In this document: piece by piece, positions 33,658-45,855 of the stretch | Layout: each line of letters starts with the position of its first letter | How positions within the stretch are numbered: the first letter of the stretch is position 1 | Assembly (NCBI RefSeq): GCF_022539505.1 | Contig: NC_061510.1 | Coordinates: 223,780,043-223,844,042 of the forward strand | Length of the DNA stretch: 64,000 bases | Origin: Lolium rigidum | Lineage: Eukaryota; Streptophyta; Magnoliopsida; Poales; Poaceae | Direction: 5' to 3' | Made by a program: the position numbers and the translations under genes | Notes under the pieces: generated by a model | The model's database searches: none | Told to the model about the DNA's origin: nothing | Seen by the model: only the letters and a program-made list of their open reading frames with translations

Positions 33658-34440
33658 CCGGGGTTTGCGGAATACCTACTGCGCATTGGAAACGGAACCG
33701 AGAAGACAAACGAGGATGGCGAAATACTTCTACCTACAAGTATATGTGTCCCAAATAAGGTGGATGATAATGGCCTAGATAAACTCATCGACCATATCTA
33801 CGGAACACCAGGCTCTTCCCTAGAGGATCCAAAATACATCACGTCAAGAGCAATTTTAGCAACAAAGAATGATTGCGTAGACAGGAATCAATCTAAAAAT
33901 GATTGATCGATTCCAAGGGAATGAGATGGTGTACTACAGCTTTGATTCCGTAGAAGAAGACCCACATGGATACTATCCGAGAAGATTTTCTAAATGCCCT
34001 TACCCCAAACGGACTGCCTCCACATATGCTAAAGCTGAAGATTAATTGTCCGATCATACTACTCGGGAACATTGACCCCGCTAATGGCCTCACGCAACGG
34101 GACAAGATTGGTGGTACGTGGATTCCAAAAAAATGCAATTGATGCGGAGATTGTGCTAGGACAGCATTCTGGAATGCGAGTTTTCTTGCCTCGAATACCA
34201 TTGTGCCCCTCAGATGAAGAAATGTTTCCGTTCCGTTTCAAGAGGAAACAATTTCCAGTCAGAGCTGAGCTTCGCCATGACAATAAACAAATCACAAGGT
34301 CGGACAATACCAAATGTCGGCGTCTACCTACCTGAGACCAGTTTTCTCACATGGTCAACTATATGTCGCACTTTCAAGAGCAACTGCAACATCAAACATA
34401 AAGGTACTAATAGGTACATGTGAAGAGGAGAATGAGATTA
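33658..34440 (+). pseudogene. Helitron helicase (Pif1-like) C-terminal part
   Basis: Readable motifs in order, across three frames: GFAEYLLRIGNG and ILLPTSI just after the gap, SRAILATKNDCVD (about 33,845), MIDRFQGNE, LNALTPNGLPPHML-like, IILLGNIDPANGL, then FPFRFKRKQFPV, MTINKSQGRTIPNVGVYLP (about 34,278-34,334) and a QLYVALSRAT-like motif at 34,341-34,385. These are helicase motifs V/VI of plant Helitron RepHel proteins. Several shifts and a stop (near 34,045-34,140) break it. The Rep domain is absent. Confidence 0.85.
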
Positions 34441-35426
34441 CGAAGAAGGATAACAATAAGAAGGAGAACAAGAAAGGAGAACAAGAAGGAGAATAAAAAG
34501 ATGGAAAAAAGTACAAGTGACACTTACACAAAGAATATTGTCTACACGGAACTAGTGACCAAATAGGTTATGAAAACTTTGAGGAAAAAAAGTAAACCCT
34601 CTGTTATTATGTGTACACTAATTCATTCATGATTATTTCAAACTCTGAACATTCTTGTGATACAATTAATTTTGTACGAGCTGTAACAATAATCATCCAG
34701 ACCAATTTTTCTAATGCATAAGGATAAGGTAGAGTTCTTTCTAACTTCTTATATTTGCTTATTAAGAAAAAATACAGCTAAAATACCAAGACAAACGACA
34801 AAGCTAACATCACTTCAATTATTTTTCGTAATAACAGAACTTCACCACAATGGAAGAGCAAACACATTGTCTCATATAGACTATCCTCACAAAGGCAAAA
34901 GTAACGCTAGAATAGACCAATTTTGCAGTTTGCAGACAGATGGAATTGGGATTGAAGCAGCAAAGAACCCAGGACAGAATGTTTCAAACCAGAGGTACTG
35001 CAGGGCAAGAGCTGAGGCGGCGTGTCAGCCAACAAACCATGGGAAGAGGGCGTCGTAGACCGTCTGGCGCGATAGGACCGGCGGGCGCGTCCGGTAGCAA
35101 CTCAGCGACGGGGGCGGGCCGCGATTCTCCCCAGCGGCGACGACGGGGAGCGCAGGGGATCCAGTCAGGGAAGGTGGCCGGGCCGCGAACAAATCAGTCA
35201 GCCCCGGGGAATGGGGAGCAAAGACGGCGGAGCCTTCCGGCGGCGGGGACAGCAGAACACGAAACCTGCAGGCCGTGGTTCCTTAGTGCAGACTGACTTT
35301 TTCTTTTCTTTTGGCTATTCCTCCCCTTTTTATCGGATGTCCCCGAAGGCCTTGTTTGGCAGCCGTGTCTTTTAGTGGATACACTTGTATTATACCAGCC
35401 CAAGCAGTTACACGAAAATACACCTT
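34441..35426. other. Helitron filler sequence, no supported gene
   Basis: AT-rich sequence, then a GC-rich block at about 35,020-35,270 with Arg/Gly/Ala-rich frames that may be a captured exon. No domain is recognised. Confidence 0.4.
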
Positions 35427-35717
35427 GGAGCGATTCAATAGTATAGCCAATTGTTGGCTATAACAAGATGTCATATCGTTTGTAGATCATCCATATAGTT
35501 AACATGTACAATAGTTGGCTATAAGAATGTAGTACTTTACTAATATATAGCACTACATTTCACTCTCACGAGTGTGACTAGGAGCGCGTCTTAGGTAGGC
35601 TATTGCATAGTAGCTCCACCTCCCTTCTCTCTTCTCTTCTATCTCCTCCAACTCATCTAAAATATATTATTTAATGTCTTATAGTTAGGCGACTGGACTC
35701 TATTGTACTTGCTCTTA
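35427..35717. mobile_element. MITE-like insertion inside the Helitron
   Basis: Left end GGAGCGATTCAATAG and the reverse complement of the right end AGAGCAAGTACAATAG are similar inverted ends. The interior has repeated GTTGGCTATAA (about 35,452 and 35,513), in keeping with a short non-autonomous DNA transposon. The superfamily and target duplication are not clear. Confidence 0.35.
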
Positions 35718-36318
35718 TAGCCGTTTGGCAGCCTAGATTCTAGGCGTGTATACCTAGGTAAACCCATGGAAACACGTCGGGTTGACTCTTTTTTCAGACC
35801 TGAGATGGGGCTCGCGTTTTTTACACTCAGCTATTCTTGGGCTGGAGAAGGGTATCGGGTGTACACCCAAAACTCGCTCGATAATACACTAACAAACACA
35901 GGAACCCACTCCGACCAAACGAAGCCGAAGGGCTTCTTTTGGCTATTCCTCAGTTGCTACTTCCAAGTAACCTACAAAATTGACGTAAATGACCGTGTAA
36001 TTCTGACCTCAATTTCGAAAATTGCCTTAGACCATCTTCAACGCGGTAAAAGAGGCCCGCGCTATAAAAAAAAACCGCCAGTCTGGCGCGCGGGCGCCCT
36101 CGCGATACCTCAGCGGACGCGCTAAAAAGTTTACTGCGCCCGCGCTTTTGCGCTATCCCGTGCTGGAAACTTGCCGCTTCGCTATAAACGCCACGCGTGC
36201 GCGCACGCCAACCGTCCTGAAGTTTCACTCTCCGCCGCGTGTCACTCCGCCTCTGCCTCTCTCTCTCGCCGCTCTGTCTCCCACGCCGCGCCCGCGTCGA
36301 TGCTTTGTCTCCGACAAG

Positions 36319-36582
36319 ATGCCTCCACGCTGCCGCTCCGCCTCCGGCTGCCGCGGCGTTCGCGCGCAGCCAAGCGGCAGCTTCGACGCGGAGATTCGCT
36401 CCGGCGAGGAGCGCATCCGCCTCGGGACCTTCGACACGGCGCACGAGGCGGCGCGGGCCTACGACGCTGTCGCCTGGCGCCTCGGCCGCTCCCGCCGCCA
36501 GATGAACTTCCATGACGTATGGACGCAGGAGCAGACGGAGAAGCTCGCGCCGCCATCGCCGAAAATATTAAAATGCAAATAA
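36319..36582 (+). pseudogene. Captured AP2/ERF domain fragment
   Basis: From MPPRC at 36,319 an 87-residue frame contains an AP2/ERF DNA-binding domain: GCRGVRAQPSGSF, EIRSGEERIRLGTFDTA, EAARAYDAVAWRLG and QMNFHDV. The usual YRG start is CRG here. AP2/ERF domains bind GCC-box DNA in ethylene and stress responses. The protein ends soon after the domain at AAATGCAAATAA inside AT-rich Helitron sequence 95 bp before the Helitron end, so activation and repression regions are missing. It is best read as a Helitron gene capture; the frame is intact and could be expressed as a short DNA-binding peptide. Confidence 0.75.
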
Positions 36583-36647
36583 ATTAGGATAAATTTAAGT
36601 GAGCAAAATATTAATACAATCGAATCAAAATATTAAATTTTAAACAT

Positions 36648-36677
36648 CCCGTAGCAACGCACGGGTATTTTTACTAG
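36648..36677 (+). mobile_element. Helitron 3' terminus (hairpin plus CTAG)
   Basis: CCCGTAGCAACGCACGGG forms a 5-bp stem with an 8-nt loop, then TATTTTTA and CTAG, followed by T at 36,678. This marks the right border of the Helitron. Confidence 0.75.
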
Positions 36678-36889
36678 TCACAACCTAAGTTATTATTGTT
36701 TCATATAATAGATCGTGTCAAACGGACCTACACTGTTACATAACTAATAATTTTTCATTAAATCATAGCCACTGATTTTAGATCTAACCATTAAAATAAT
36801 TAAGATGATGTGGATCAACCTAATGGCTCTATTAAACATCTGTATTTTGCTTTTAGTATATAATAGATAATAGATATGAAAAATTACGA
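36678..36889. other. AT-rich flank between the Helitron and element C
   Basis: No gene or recognised element; short AT-rich sequence only. Confidence 0.4.
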
Positions 36890-37144
36890 GATCGAAACGG
36901 AGTGGAGGAGACGCACGAGGGCGTGCCCCCATAGGCCGGCGCGGGCCCCAGCCTGGCCGCGCCGCCCTATGAGGAGGGCCCCTCGTTGCCCCTCTCCGAC
37001 TCTGGTTCGACCTGGTACTTTCCTTCTGTCGTAAAATTTTTTCTATATAATCCCCCGGAGCCCTGGAGGTACGTATATCGTTTTCTCGACATGTTTTGTT
37101 TCGAGCTGTTTTCTGCCAGGATCTGTTTGTGATCTAGAAGCACC

Positions 37145-37692
37145 ATGGTCTCCAACAACAAGGGCAAGGGGCTTTTGGATGAAGATACTCAAGATCCCGA
37201 GTGGAAAGAGGTGGATGAGAGTGTCAAGGAAGAAGATGAAGAAGAAGTGGAGGGAAGACTCGCGTGCATACCCGCATGCCACCGTCGCAAGCATCGAGGT
37301 GGTGGAAAACCCTTTCAGTACCAAGAAGAGCGCAAGAATTCGCACCGGAGGAAAATTTCCACGTCACTACCTAGCTCCAAAGACATCTCCTCCAGGCACC
37401 TACAACCCCTTCCACAATCTAATTTACAATAGTCAAATTGAAAGGATTCCCAAGGCAGTATTGCCTAGCAATTGGGATATAGATCGTTCTAACACCTGCA
37501 GGAAGGATGAAGCCTCGAAGCCGAAGAGTGGGAAACAACTCTAAGAGTTGGGACTCGCCATCGGATATACTTCTTAACCGCGTCGAGCACAATTCGGAGA
37601 TGATCCGCAACCTCACGTACGAGATTGATGAGCTAAAGGAGCTTGTTAAGAATCTTATCAAGAATTCATCACCACCACCGCCAAAGGAGTAA
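37145..37692 (+). pseudogene. Short gag-like ORF of element C (broken)
   Basis: Starts MVSNNKGKGLLDEDTQD at 37,145 and shifts frame twice (37,179-37,544 and 37,507-37,692). The N-terminal part is acidic (EEDEEEVEG); the final part has a coiled-coil-like NRVEHNSEMIRNLTYEIDEL and a proline-rich end. No zinc knuckle or known domain. It is the only coding sequence of the element. Confidence 0.5.
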
Positions 37693-38590
37693 TTCATCAT
37701 TGGTATTGGCACCCCCTTGGTTTGTTCCAAGCTTGGGGAGTGCTCGCGGTATCACATCATCACTATCTTTTACTTTTTATTATCAAGTAGTGTCATATCA
37801 TGAGTAGGGAAGTTATCATATAAGATGGGTTGCAGTGTGCAAGTATCTCTCTTTAGTTGGTTGTCTATATATCCCTTGGTGTGAGTTATCGTTATGAAAT
37901 ATTAATGAGAAGTCTTATCATTTACATATTGCACATCTTATTTTAGTTTGCAATCTCTATTATATGATTGATCTTATTATTAGTATTGGTATCACTTTTG
38001 GAGCATTGAGTAAATCTATTTGATTTTGGCAAACTTAGCATTGGTCAATAGCAACAACACTTTGAGTTTAAATAGAAAAGAGGAAGTACATGTAGATATG
38101 TTAGTTTATTATCTTTCTTGTTAGATCTTAGCTTAGTATTCTGAAGATTAAAATTATTTTTGCTTACAAGGAAGATGCATGATTGTTTCTATCACATGTA
38201 TATTTGTTTGTTTCCCTCAACTCTTATGCTTGCTAATCAACCTTGCTAGCCAAAGATCTGTACTGAGAGGGAATGCTTCTCGTGCATCCAAACCTTAACC
38301 CAAACCTATGCCATCAGTGTCCACCATAACTACCTACTATGTGGTATTTCCTGCCATTTCAAGTAAATACTTCATGTGCTACTTTTAAACAATTCAAAAA
38401 TTTATCATCCCTTATTTGTGTCAATGTTTTATAGCTCATGAGGAAGTATGTGGTGTTTTATCTTTCAATCTTGTTGGGCAACTTTCACCAATGGACCAGT
38501 GGCTTCATCCACTTATCCAATAATTTTGCAAAAAGAGCTGGCAACGGGGTTCCTAGCCCCAATTAATTAACCTTCATAATTTTACAAATA

Positions 38591-38792
38591 GACACTCCTC
38601 CATGGTATGAGATTGTTGGAAGGCACCCGAGGATTCGGTTAGCCATGGTTTGAGAAATCAAAGGTTGGGAGGAGTGTCATCTCTAAAAAAAAAAAAAAAA
38701 AGACACTCCTTCATGGTATGTGAATGATTGGGAGGCACCCGAGGATTCGGTTAGCCATGGCTTGTGAAAGCAAAAAGGTTGGAAGGAGTGTC
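38591..38792. repeat. Tandem pair of ~90-bp units with inverted ends
   Basis: Units 38,591-38,678 and 38,702-38,792 both begin GACACTCCT and end AGGAGTGTC, and share GGCACCCGAGGATTCGGTTA. They are separated by a run of 17 A. The ends can pair as a 9-bp stem. Confidence 0.8.
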
Positions 38793-39494
38793 ATCCATAA
38801 ATAAAAATCATGGGAGCCGCTCTTCGAGAGTCTGTTTGGCAAGGGGGTTAGAGTACCCACTACCATTCGTTGACAACAACAAACACCTCTCAAATTTTAC
38901 TTTTATGTTCTCTATATGATTTTAGAACTGAAAAAGCTCTAGCACATGATTTAATCCCTGCTTCCCTCTGCGAAGGGCCTATCTTTTACTTTATGTTGAG
39001 TCAGTAAACCTATTTCCCTCCATCTTAAGCAAGCAATTGAGTTGTTGTGATCAAACCATTTATATTGTGATCTGCTTAATCATGCCTTTTACTCTTCCTT
39101 GTTTAGTACAAGTTTTATCTGAATGAATATAGCTTTAAAAGTTATCAATGATTATGAGGAGATTATTATGATTGAGTATGCAAGTTGTGCCATATAAGCT
39201 TTAACATAAGAGCGCTGCTCGACAGATAAGTACAATCTGTTAATTGTTCTCTGACCAAGAACGAAGTTTTCCATCACCAATTATGATTTCTTATGCACCT
39301 TTATTTGTGATTACCGTCTACTTGTTTCAAGTTGAATTATATGAGGAAGTTGTTCACTAGAATGTCTTGTGTGAATTAATATGATGCTTCTTGTCCGTAT
39401 TTGGTTTATCGACTCTTCACTCCATAAACATGTGGTCTTGTTTACCGAGTTCAGTTTCGCTTGGGGACAAGCGAAGTCTAAGCTTGGGGGGAGT

Positions 39495-40658
39495 TGATAC
39501 GTCCATTTTTCATCACTATTTTATATCATAATTTACTGTTATTCATTGATATATTTCATATTTAGAGGTGATACTTATGTTATTTCATCTATTTTGCTTG
39601 TTTCATGATTATTGGAGAATCGCGCATCGGAGTCAGGATTCTGCTGGAAAAAGCACCGTCAGAATGCAATATTTCGGAAGATCAACAATTGACGGAAATT
39701 ACACGGAAAATCTTATTTTTCCAGAAGACGGAGATACCCAAAAGGGGGAGCCGAGGAGGGCGGCCATGGGCCCCCCATAGGCCGGCGTGGGCCCAGGCCT
39801 GGCCGCGCCGCCTTGTGGGGAGGGGGCCCACAGCCCCCTCTGGCCGCCTCTCCTTCGCGTACTTCTTCGTCCCGAAAACCTAAGCTCCAGAGGATAGTCG
39901 CGAAGAGTCACAGCCGCCTCTGCGGGGCGGAAAACACCAGAGAGAAAAGAGCTCTCCGGCAGGCTGAAATCTGCCGGGGAAATTCCCTCCCGGAGGGGGA
40001 AATCGACGCCATCGTCACCGTCATCGAGCTGGACATCATTGGGATCATCATCACCATCATCATCACCGCCATCTCCACCGCTGCACATCATCACCGCTGT
40101 AACATCTAGGGTTGAATCTTGATTGTTTGATAGGGGAAACTCTCCCGGTATTGATTTCTACTTGTTATTGATGCTATTGAGTGAAACCATTGAACCAAGG
40201 TTTATGTTCAGATTGTTATTCATCATCATATCACCTCTGATCACGTTCCATACGATGTCTCGTGAGTAGTTCGTTTAGTTCTTGAGGACATGGGTGAAGT
40301 CTAAATGTTAGTAGTGAATTATGTTGGGTAATATTCAATGGTTTGATATTTAAGTTGTGGTGTTATTCTTCTAGTGGTGTCATGTGAACGTCGACTACAT
40401 GATACTTCACCTTTATGGGCCTAGGGGAATACATCTTTTATTCGTTTGCTAATTGCGGGGTTGCCGGAGTGATAGAAACCTGAACCCCCGTTGGTATATC
40501 GATGCAGGAGGGATAGCAGGATCTCAGAGTTTAAGGCTGTGGTTAGATTTATCTTAATTACTTTCTTGTAGTTGCGGATGCTTGCAAGGGGTATAATCAC
40601 AAGTATGTGTTAGTCCTAGGAAGGGCGGTGCAATAGCATAGGTTCACCCACACAACAC
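39495..40658 (+). repeat. 3' LTR of element C, left part
   Basis: Starts TGATACGTCCATTTTT after the polypurine tract. It is interrupted by element B after AACAC at 40,654-40,658 and resumes at 47,563. Net LTR length is about 1,497 bp. Confidence 0.85.
40654..40658. repeat. Target site duplication of element B, left copy (AACAC)
   Basis: AACAC, repeated at 47,558-47,562 directly after the 3' LTR of element B. Confidence 0.9.
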
Positions 40659-42365
40659 TGATACGTCTCCGACGTATCGATAATTTCTTATGTTCCATGC
40701 CACATTATTGATGATATCTACATGTTTTATGCACACTTTATGTCATATTCGTGCATTTTCTGGAACTAACCTATTAACAAGATGCCGAAGTGCCAGCTCT
40801 CGTTTTCTCGCTGTTTTTGGTTTCGAGAAATCCTAGTAACGAAATATTCTCGGAATCGGACGAAATCAAGACCCGGGTTCCTATTTTCACCGGAAGCATC
40901 CGGAACACACGAGAGGGACCCGGAGGGGGCCTCGTGGCCCCCAGACCATAGGCCGGCGCGGCCTAGGCCCTGGCCGCGCCGCCCTATGGTGCCGCCGCCT
41001 CTTCGACCCTCTGATGCTACCCTTCCGCCTATTTAAAGCCTCCGTCGCGAAAACCCTATTACGAAGAACCACGATACGGAAAACCTTCCGCGAGCCGCCG
41101 CCATCGCGAAGCCAAGATCGGGGGACAGGAGTCTCCGTTCCGGCACCTGCCGGAGCGGGGAAGTGCCCCGGAAGGCTTCTCCATCGACACCGCTGCCATC
41201 TCCACCGCCATCTTCATCACCGCCGTTGCTCCCATGAGGAGGGAGTAGTTCTCCATCGAGGCTCGGGGCCGTACCGGTAGCTATGTGGTTCATCTCTCTC
41301 CTATGTACTTCAATACAATAATCTCATGAGCTGCCTTACATGATTGAGATTCATATGATGATGCTTGTAATCTAGATGTCATTGTGCTAGTCAAGTGAGT
41401 TTTACTTATGTGATCTCCGGAAACTCCTTGTCCCACGTGTGTAAAGGTGACAAGTGTGTGCACCGTGTGGGTCTCTTAGGCTATATTTCACGAATACTTA
41501 CTCACCGTTATGAATGGCGTAGTGAAGTGCTTATTTATATCTCTTTATGATTGCAATGTGTTTTGTATCACAATTTATCTATGTGCTACTCTAGCAATGT
41601 TATTAAAGTAGTTTTATTCCTCCCTGCACGGTGTAATGGTGACGAGTGTGTGCATCCGTGTTAGTACTTGGCGTATGCTATGATCATGATCTCTTGTAGA
41701 TTGTGAAGTTAACTATTGCTATGATAGTATTGATGTGATCTATTCCTCCTACATAGTGTGAAGGTGACAATGTGCATGCTGTGTTAGTACTTGGTTTAGT
41801 CGTGTTGATCTTTCTTGCACTCTAAGGTTATTTAAATATGAACATTGAATTGTGGAGCTTGTTAACTCCGGCATTGAGGGTTCGTGTAATCCTACGCAAT
41901 GTGTTCATCATCCAACAAAAGAGTGTAGAGTATGCATTTATCTATTCTCGTTATGTGATCAATGTTGAGAGTGTCCACTAGTGAAAGTGTAATCCCTAGG
42001 CCTTGTTCCTAAATACTCGCTATCGCTGCTTGTTTACTCGTTTTACTACGTTACTATCGTTGCGTTACTACTCGCTACCATATTACCACCATCAACTACA
42101 CGCCGTTGCTACTATCTTATTCATACCACCCGTATTTCACTATCTCTTCGCCGAACTAGTGCACCTATTAGGTGTGTTGGGGACACAAGAGACTTCTTGC
42201 TTTGTGGTTGCAGGGTTGCATGAGAGGGATATCTTTGACCTCTTCCTCCCCGAGTTCGATAAACCTTGGGTATCCACTTAAGGGAAACTTGCTCGCTGTT
42301 CTACAAACCTCTCGCTCTTGGAGGCCCAACACCGTCTACAAGAATAGAAGCTCCCGTAGACATCA
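40659..42365 (+). repeat. 5' LTR of element B (1,707 bp, short form)
   Basis: Starts TGATACGTCTCC and ends GACATCA. Many sites read CTCG or CGAG where the 3' LTR has CTG or CAG, for example near 42,015-42,075 and 42,290-42,320. Confidence 0.88.
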
Positions 42366-42375
42366 AGCACTTTTC

Positions 42376-42393
42376 TGGCGCCGTTGCCGGGGA
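42376..42393 (+). other. Primer-binding site used by element B (tRNA-Asp)
   Basis: TGGCGCCGTTGCCGGGGA, a perfect 18-nt complement of the 3' end of plant tRNA-Asp, 10 nt after the LTR end. A second copy (17 of 18) is at 42,465-42,482 and a third partial copy (TGGCGCCATTG) at 42,532-42,542. Confidence 0.85.
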
Positions 42394-42618
42394 ACGAAAA
42401 GCTTCTACACAGGGATTTCCTCCCTCGTCAACCACGCGCCAGTTGTGGACAGCAAGCACTTTTCTAGCGCCGTTGCCGGGGAGGAAAGGTAAAAGGCACT
42501 CATACTCCGGTTCCAGGTAACAGTATTTTTCTGGCGCCATTGTGTTTGTGCTCGAAGCTATTTCCTTTAGATCCTGCAATTGCATCTTTTTGTTTCTTGT
42601 TTACACTAGTTTGGCATA

Positions 42619-43277
42619 ATGGACAACAATGAGCTTCTTATTCTATTTCCTGATTTAAAACATGGATTGTTTGATGCGAAAATTAAAAAACCTATGGAAT
42701 CTTATTTGCATGCTCGGTAGTAATATTAGTATGAACGCTTTGAACACCATTGTTGATAATGATATAGAAAGTTCTAAGCTTGGGGAAGCTGGTTTTCATG
42801 ATCTTTTTAGTCCCCCAAGCATTGAGGAGAAAATTTTCTTTGATGATACTATGCCTCCTATATTTGATGATGAGAATAATAATGATAGCTACTTTGTTGA
42901 ATTTGCTCCCACTATTACTAATAAAATTGATTATGCTTATGTGGAGAGTAATAATTTTATGCATGAGACTCATGATAAGAATGCTTTATGTGATAGTTAT
43001 ATTGTTGAGTTTGCTCATGATGCTACTCGAAAGTTATTATGAGAGAGGAAAATATGGTTGTAGAAATTTTCATGTTACTAAAATGCCTCTCTATGTGCTG
43101 AAATTTTTGAAGCTACACTTGTTTTATCTTCCTATGCTTGTTACTTTGCTCTTCATGAACTTGTTTATTTACAAGATTCTTATGCATAGGAAGCATGTTA
43201 GACTTAAATTTGTTTTGAATTTGCCTCTTGATGCTCTCTTTTGCTTCAACTACTATTTCTTGCGAGTGCATCATTAA
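42619..43277 (+). pseudogene. Broken ORF of element B, acidic protein with hydrophobic C-terminal part
   Basis: Starts MDNNELLILFPDL at 42,619 and stops at a TAG near 42,718 unless a one-base shift is allowed. The rest is read at 42,662-43,042 (acidic, FDDTMPPIFDDEN, YVESNNFMHETHD) and then 42,780-43,277 (RGKYGCRNFHVTKMPLY, hydrophobic LPMLVTLLFMNLF near 43,125-43,165, then HRKHVRLKF). It is collinear with 5,002-5,729 of element A; both copies keep the same acidic-hydrophobic-basic order. Function unknown. Confidence 0.65.
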
Positions 43278-45855
43278 AACTCGCTGAGCCCATCTTAATG
43301 GCTATAAAGAAAGAACTTCTTGGGAGATAACCCATGTGTTATTTTGCTACAGTACTTTGTTTTATATTTGTGTATTGGAAGTTGTTTACTACTGTAGCAA
43401 CCTCTCCTTATCTTAGTTTTGTGTTTTGTTGTGCCAAGTAAAGTCTTTGATAGTAAAGTGAATACTAGATTTGGATTACTGCGCAGAAACAGATTTCTTT
43501 GCTGTCATGAATCTGGGCCTAATTCTCTGTAGGTAACTCAGAAAATTATGCCAATTTACGTGAGTGATCCTCAGATATGTACGCAACTTTCATTCAATTT
43601 GAGCATTTTCATTTGAGAAAGTCTGGTGCCCTTTTAAAATTCGTCTTTACGGACTGTTCTGTTTTGAAAGATTCTGCCTTTTATTTCGCATTGCTTCTTT
43701 TGCTATGTGGGATGGATTTCTTTGTTCCATTGACTGTCCAAGTAGCTTTGGGCAATGTCCGGAAGTGTTAAGAATGATTGTGTCACCTCTGAACATGTGA
43801 GTTTTTGATTATGCACTAACCCTCTAATGAGTTTGTTTCGAGTTTGGTGTGGAGGAAGTTTTCAAGGGTCAAGAGAGGAGGATGATATACTATGATCAAG
43901 AAGAGTGAAGAGTCTAAGCTTGGGGATGCCCCCATGGTTCATCCCTGCATATTTCAAGAAGACTCAAGCATCTAAGCTTGGGGATGCCCAAGGCATCCCC
44001 TTCTTCATCGACAAATTATCGAGTTCCTTCTCTTGAAACTATATTTTTATTCGGTCACATCTTATGTACTTTACTTGGAGCGTCTCGTTTGTTTTTGTTT
44101 TTGTTTTTGTTTGAATAAATGCTTGTGTGGGAGAGAGACACGCTCCGCTGGTTCATATGAACACATGTGTTCTTAGCTTTTAATGTTCATGGCGAAGGTT
44201 AAAACTGCTTCGTTCATTTTTATATGGTTGGAAACTGGAAAATGCTACATGTAGTAATTGGTAAAATGTCTTGGATAATGTGATACTTGGCAATTGTTGT
44301 GCTCATGTTTAAGCTCTTGCATCATATACTTTGCACCTATTAATGAAGAAACACCTAGAGCTTGCTAATTTGGTTTGCATATTTGGTTTCTCTAAAGTCT
44401 AGATAATATCTAGTATTGAGTTTTGAACAACAAGGAAGACGGTGTAGAGTCTTATAATGTTTACAATATGTCTTTTATGTGAGTTTTGTCTGCACCGGTT
44501 CATCCTTGTGTTTGTTTCAAATAACCTTGCTAGCCTAAACCTTGTATCGAGAGGGAATACTTCTCATGCATCCAAAATCCTTGAGCCAACCACTATGCCA
44601 TTTGTGTCCACCATACCTACCTACTACATGGTATTTATCCGCCATTCCAAAGTAAATTGCTTGAGTGCTACCTTTAAAATTCCATCATTCACCTTTGCAA
44701 TATATAGCTCATGGGACAAATAGCTTAAAAACTATTGTGGTATTGAATATGTACTTATGCACTTTATCTCTTATTAAGTTGCTTGTTGAGCGATAACCAT
44801 GTTTCCGGGGACGCCATCAACTATTCCTTGTTGAATATCATGTGAGTTGCTATGCATGTCCGTCTTGTCTGAAGTAAGAGAGATCTACCACCTTTATGGT
44901 TGGAGCATGCATATTGTTAGAGAAGAACATTGGGCCGCTAACTAAAACCATGATTCATGGTGGAAGTTTCAGTTTTGGACACATATCCTCAATCTCATAT
45001 GAGAATAATAATTGTTGCCACATGCTTATGCATTAAAGAGGAGTCCATTATCTCGTTGTCCATGTTGTCCCGGTATGGATGTCTAAGTTGAGAATAATCA
45101 AAAGCGAGAAATCCAAAATGCGAGCTTTCTCCTTAGACCTTTGTACGAGCGGCATGGAGGTACCCCATTGTGACACTTGGTTAAAACATGTGCATTGCAA
45201 AGATCCGGTAGTCCAAGCTAATTAGGACAAGGTGCGAGGCACTATTAGTATACTATGCATGAGGCTTGCAACTTGTAAGATATAATTTTCATAACTCATA
45301 TGCTTTATTACTACCGTTGACAAAATTGTTTCATGTTTTCAAAATAAAAACTCTAGCACAAATATAGCAATCGATGCTTTCCTCTTTGAAGGACCATTCT
45401 TTTTTACTTTTATGTTGAGTCAGTTCACCTATCTCTCTCCACCTCAAGAAGCAAACACTTGTGTGAACCGTGCATTGATTCCTACATACTTGCATATTGT
45501 ACTTGTTATATTTCCCTATGTTGACAATTATCCATGAGATATACATGTTAAAAGTTGAAAGCAACCGCTGAAACTTAATCTTCCATTGTGTTGCTTCAAT
45601 GCCTTTACTTTGATTTATTGCATTATGAGTTAACTCTTATGCAAGACTTATTGATGCTTGTCTTTAAGTACTATTCATGAAAAGTCTTTGCTTTATGATT
45701 CAATTGTTTACTCATGTCATTACCATTGTTTTGATCGCTGCATTCATTACATATGTTTACAATATGATCAAGTTTATGATGGCATGTCACTTCAGAAATT
45801 ATCTTTGTTATCGTTTTACCCGCTCGGGACGAGCGAGAACTAAGCTTGGGGATGC
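43278..45855 (+). other. Non-coding internal region and polypurine tract of element B
   Basis: Conserved with element A but without supported ORFs. CTAAGCTTGGGGATGCC repeats occur at about 43,916-43,932 and 43,972-43,988, copies of the polypurine-tract sequence found again at 45,840-45,855 next to the 3' LTR. Confidence 0.7.

Larger units (their letters stand above)
33658..36677 (+). mobile_element. 3' part of a Helitron
   Basis: Contains the C-terminal helicase region, non-coding filler, a captured AP2/ERF fragment and a Helitron 3' end at 36,648-36,677 (CCCGT-8 nt-ACGGG hairpin, then CTAG followed by T). The 5' end and Rep domain are lost in or beyond the N gap. Helitrons move by rolling-circle replication and often carry gene fragments. 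Confidence 0.75.
36890..39494 (+). mobile_element. 5'-truncated internal region of gypsy-like element C
   Basis: Begins with a GC-rich promoter-like block (GGCCGGCGCGGGCC, then CTATATAA at about 37,043) and continues through a short gag-like ORF and 1.8 kb of AT-rich non-coding sequence to the polypurine tract AGCTTGGGGGGAGT at 39,481-39,494, next to the 3' LTR. No 5' LTR, primer site or pol gene is present. It belongs to the Triticeae non-autonomous elements whose LTR starts TGATACGTCCATTTTT. Confidence 0.65.

Noticed and set aside
38591..38792. Possible CRISPR-like repeat array
   Set aside because: Only two units, with internal conservation and inverted ends, in a plant retroelement; not an array of direct repeats with unique spacers.
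42376..42393. Match to tRNA-Asp
   Set aside because: Only the 3'-end complement is present, without the rest of a cloverleaf, and it sits next to an LTR. It is a primer-binding site, not a tRNA gene.
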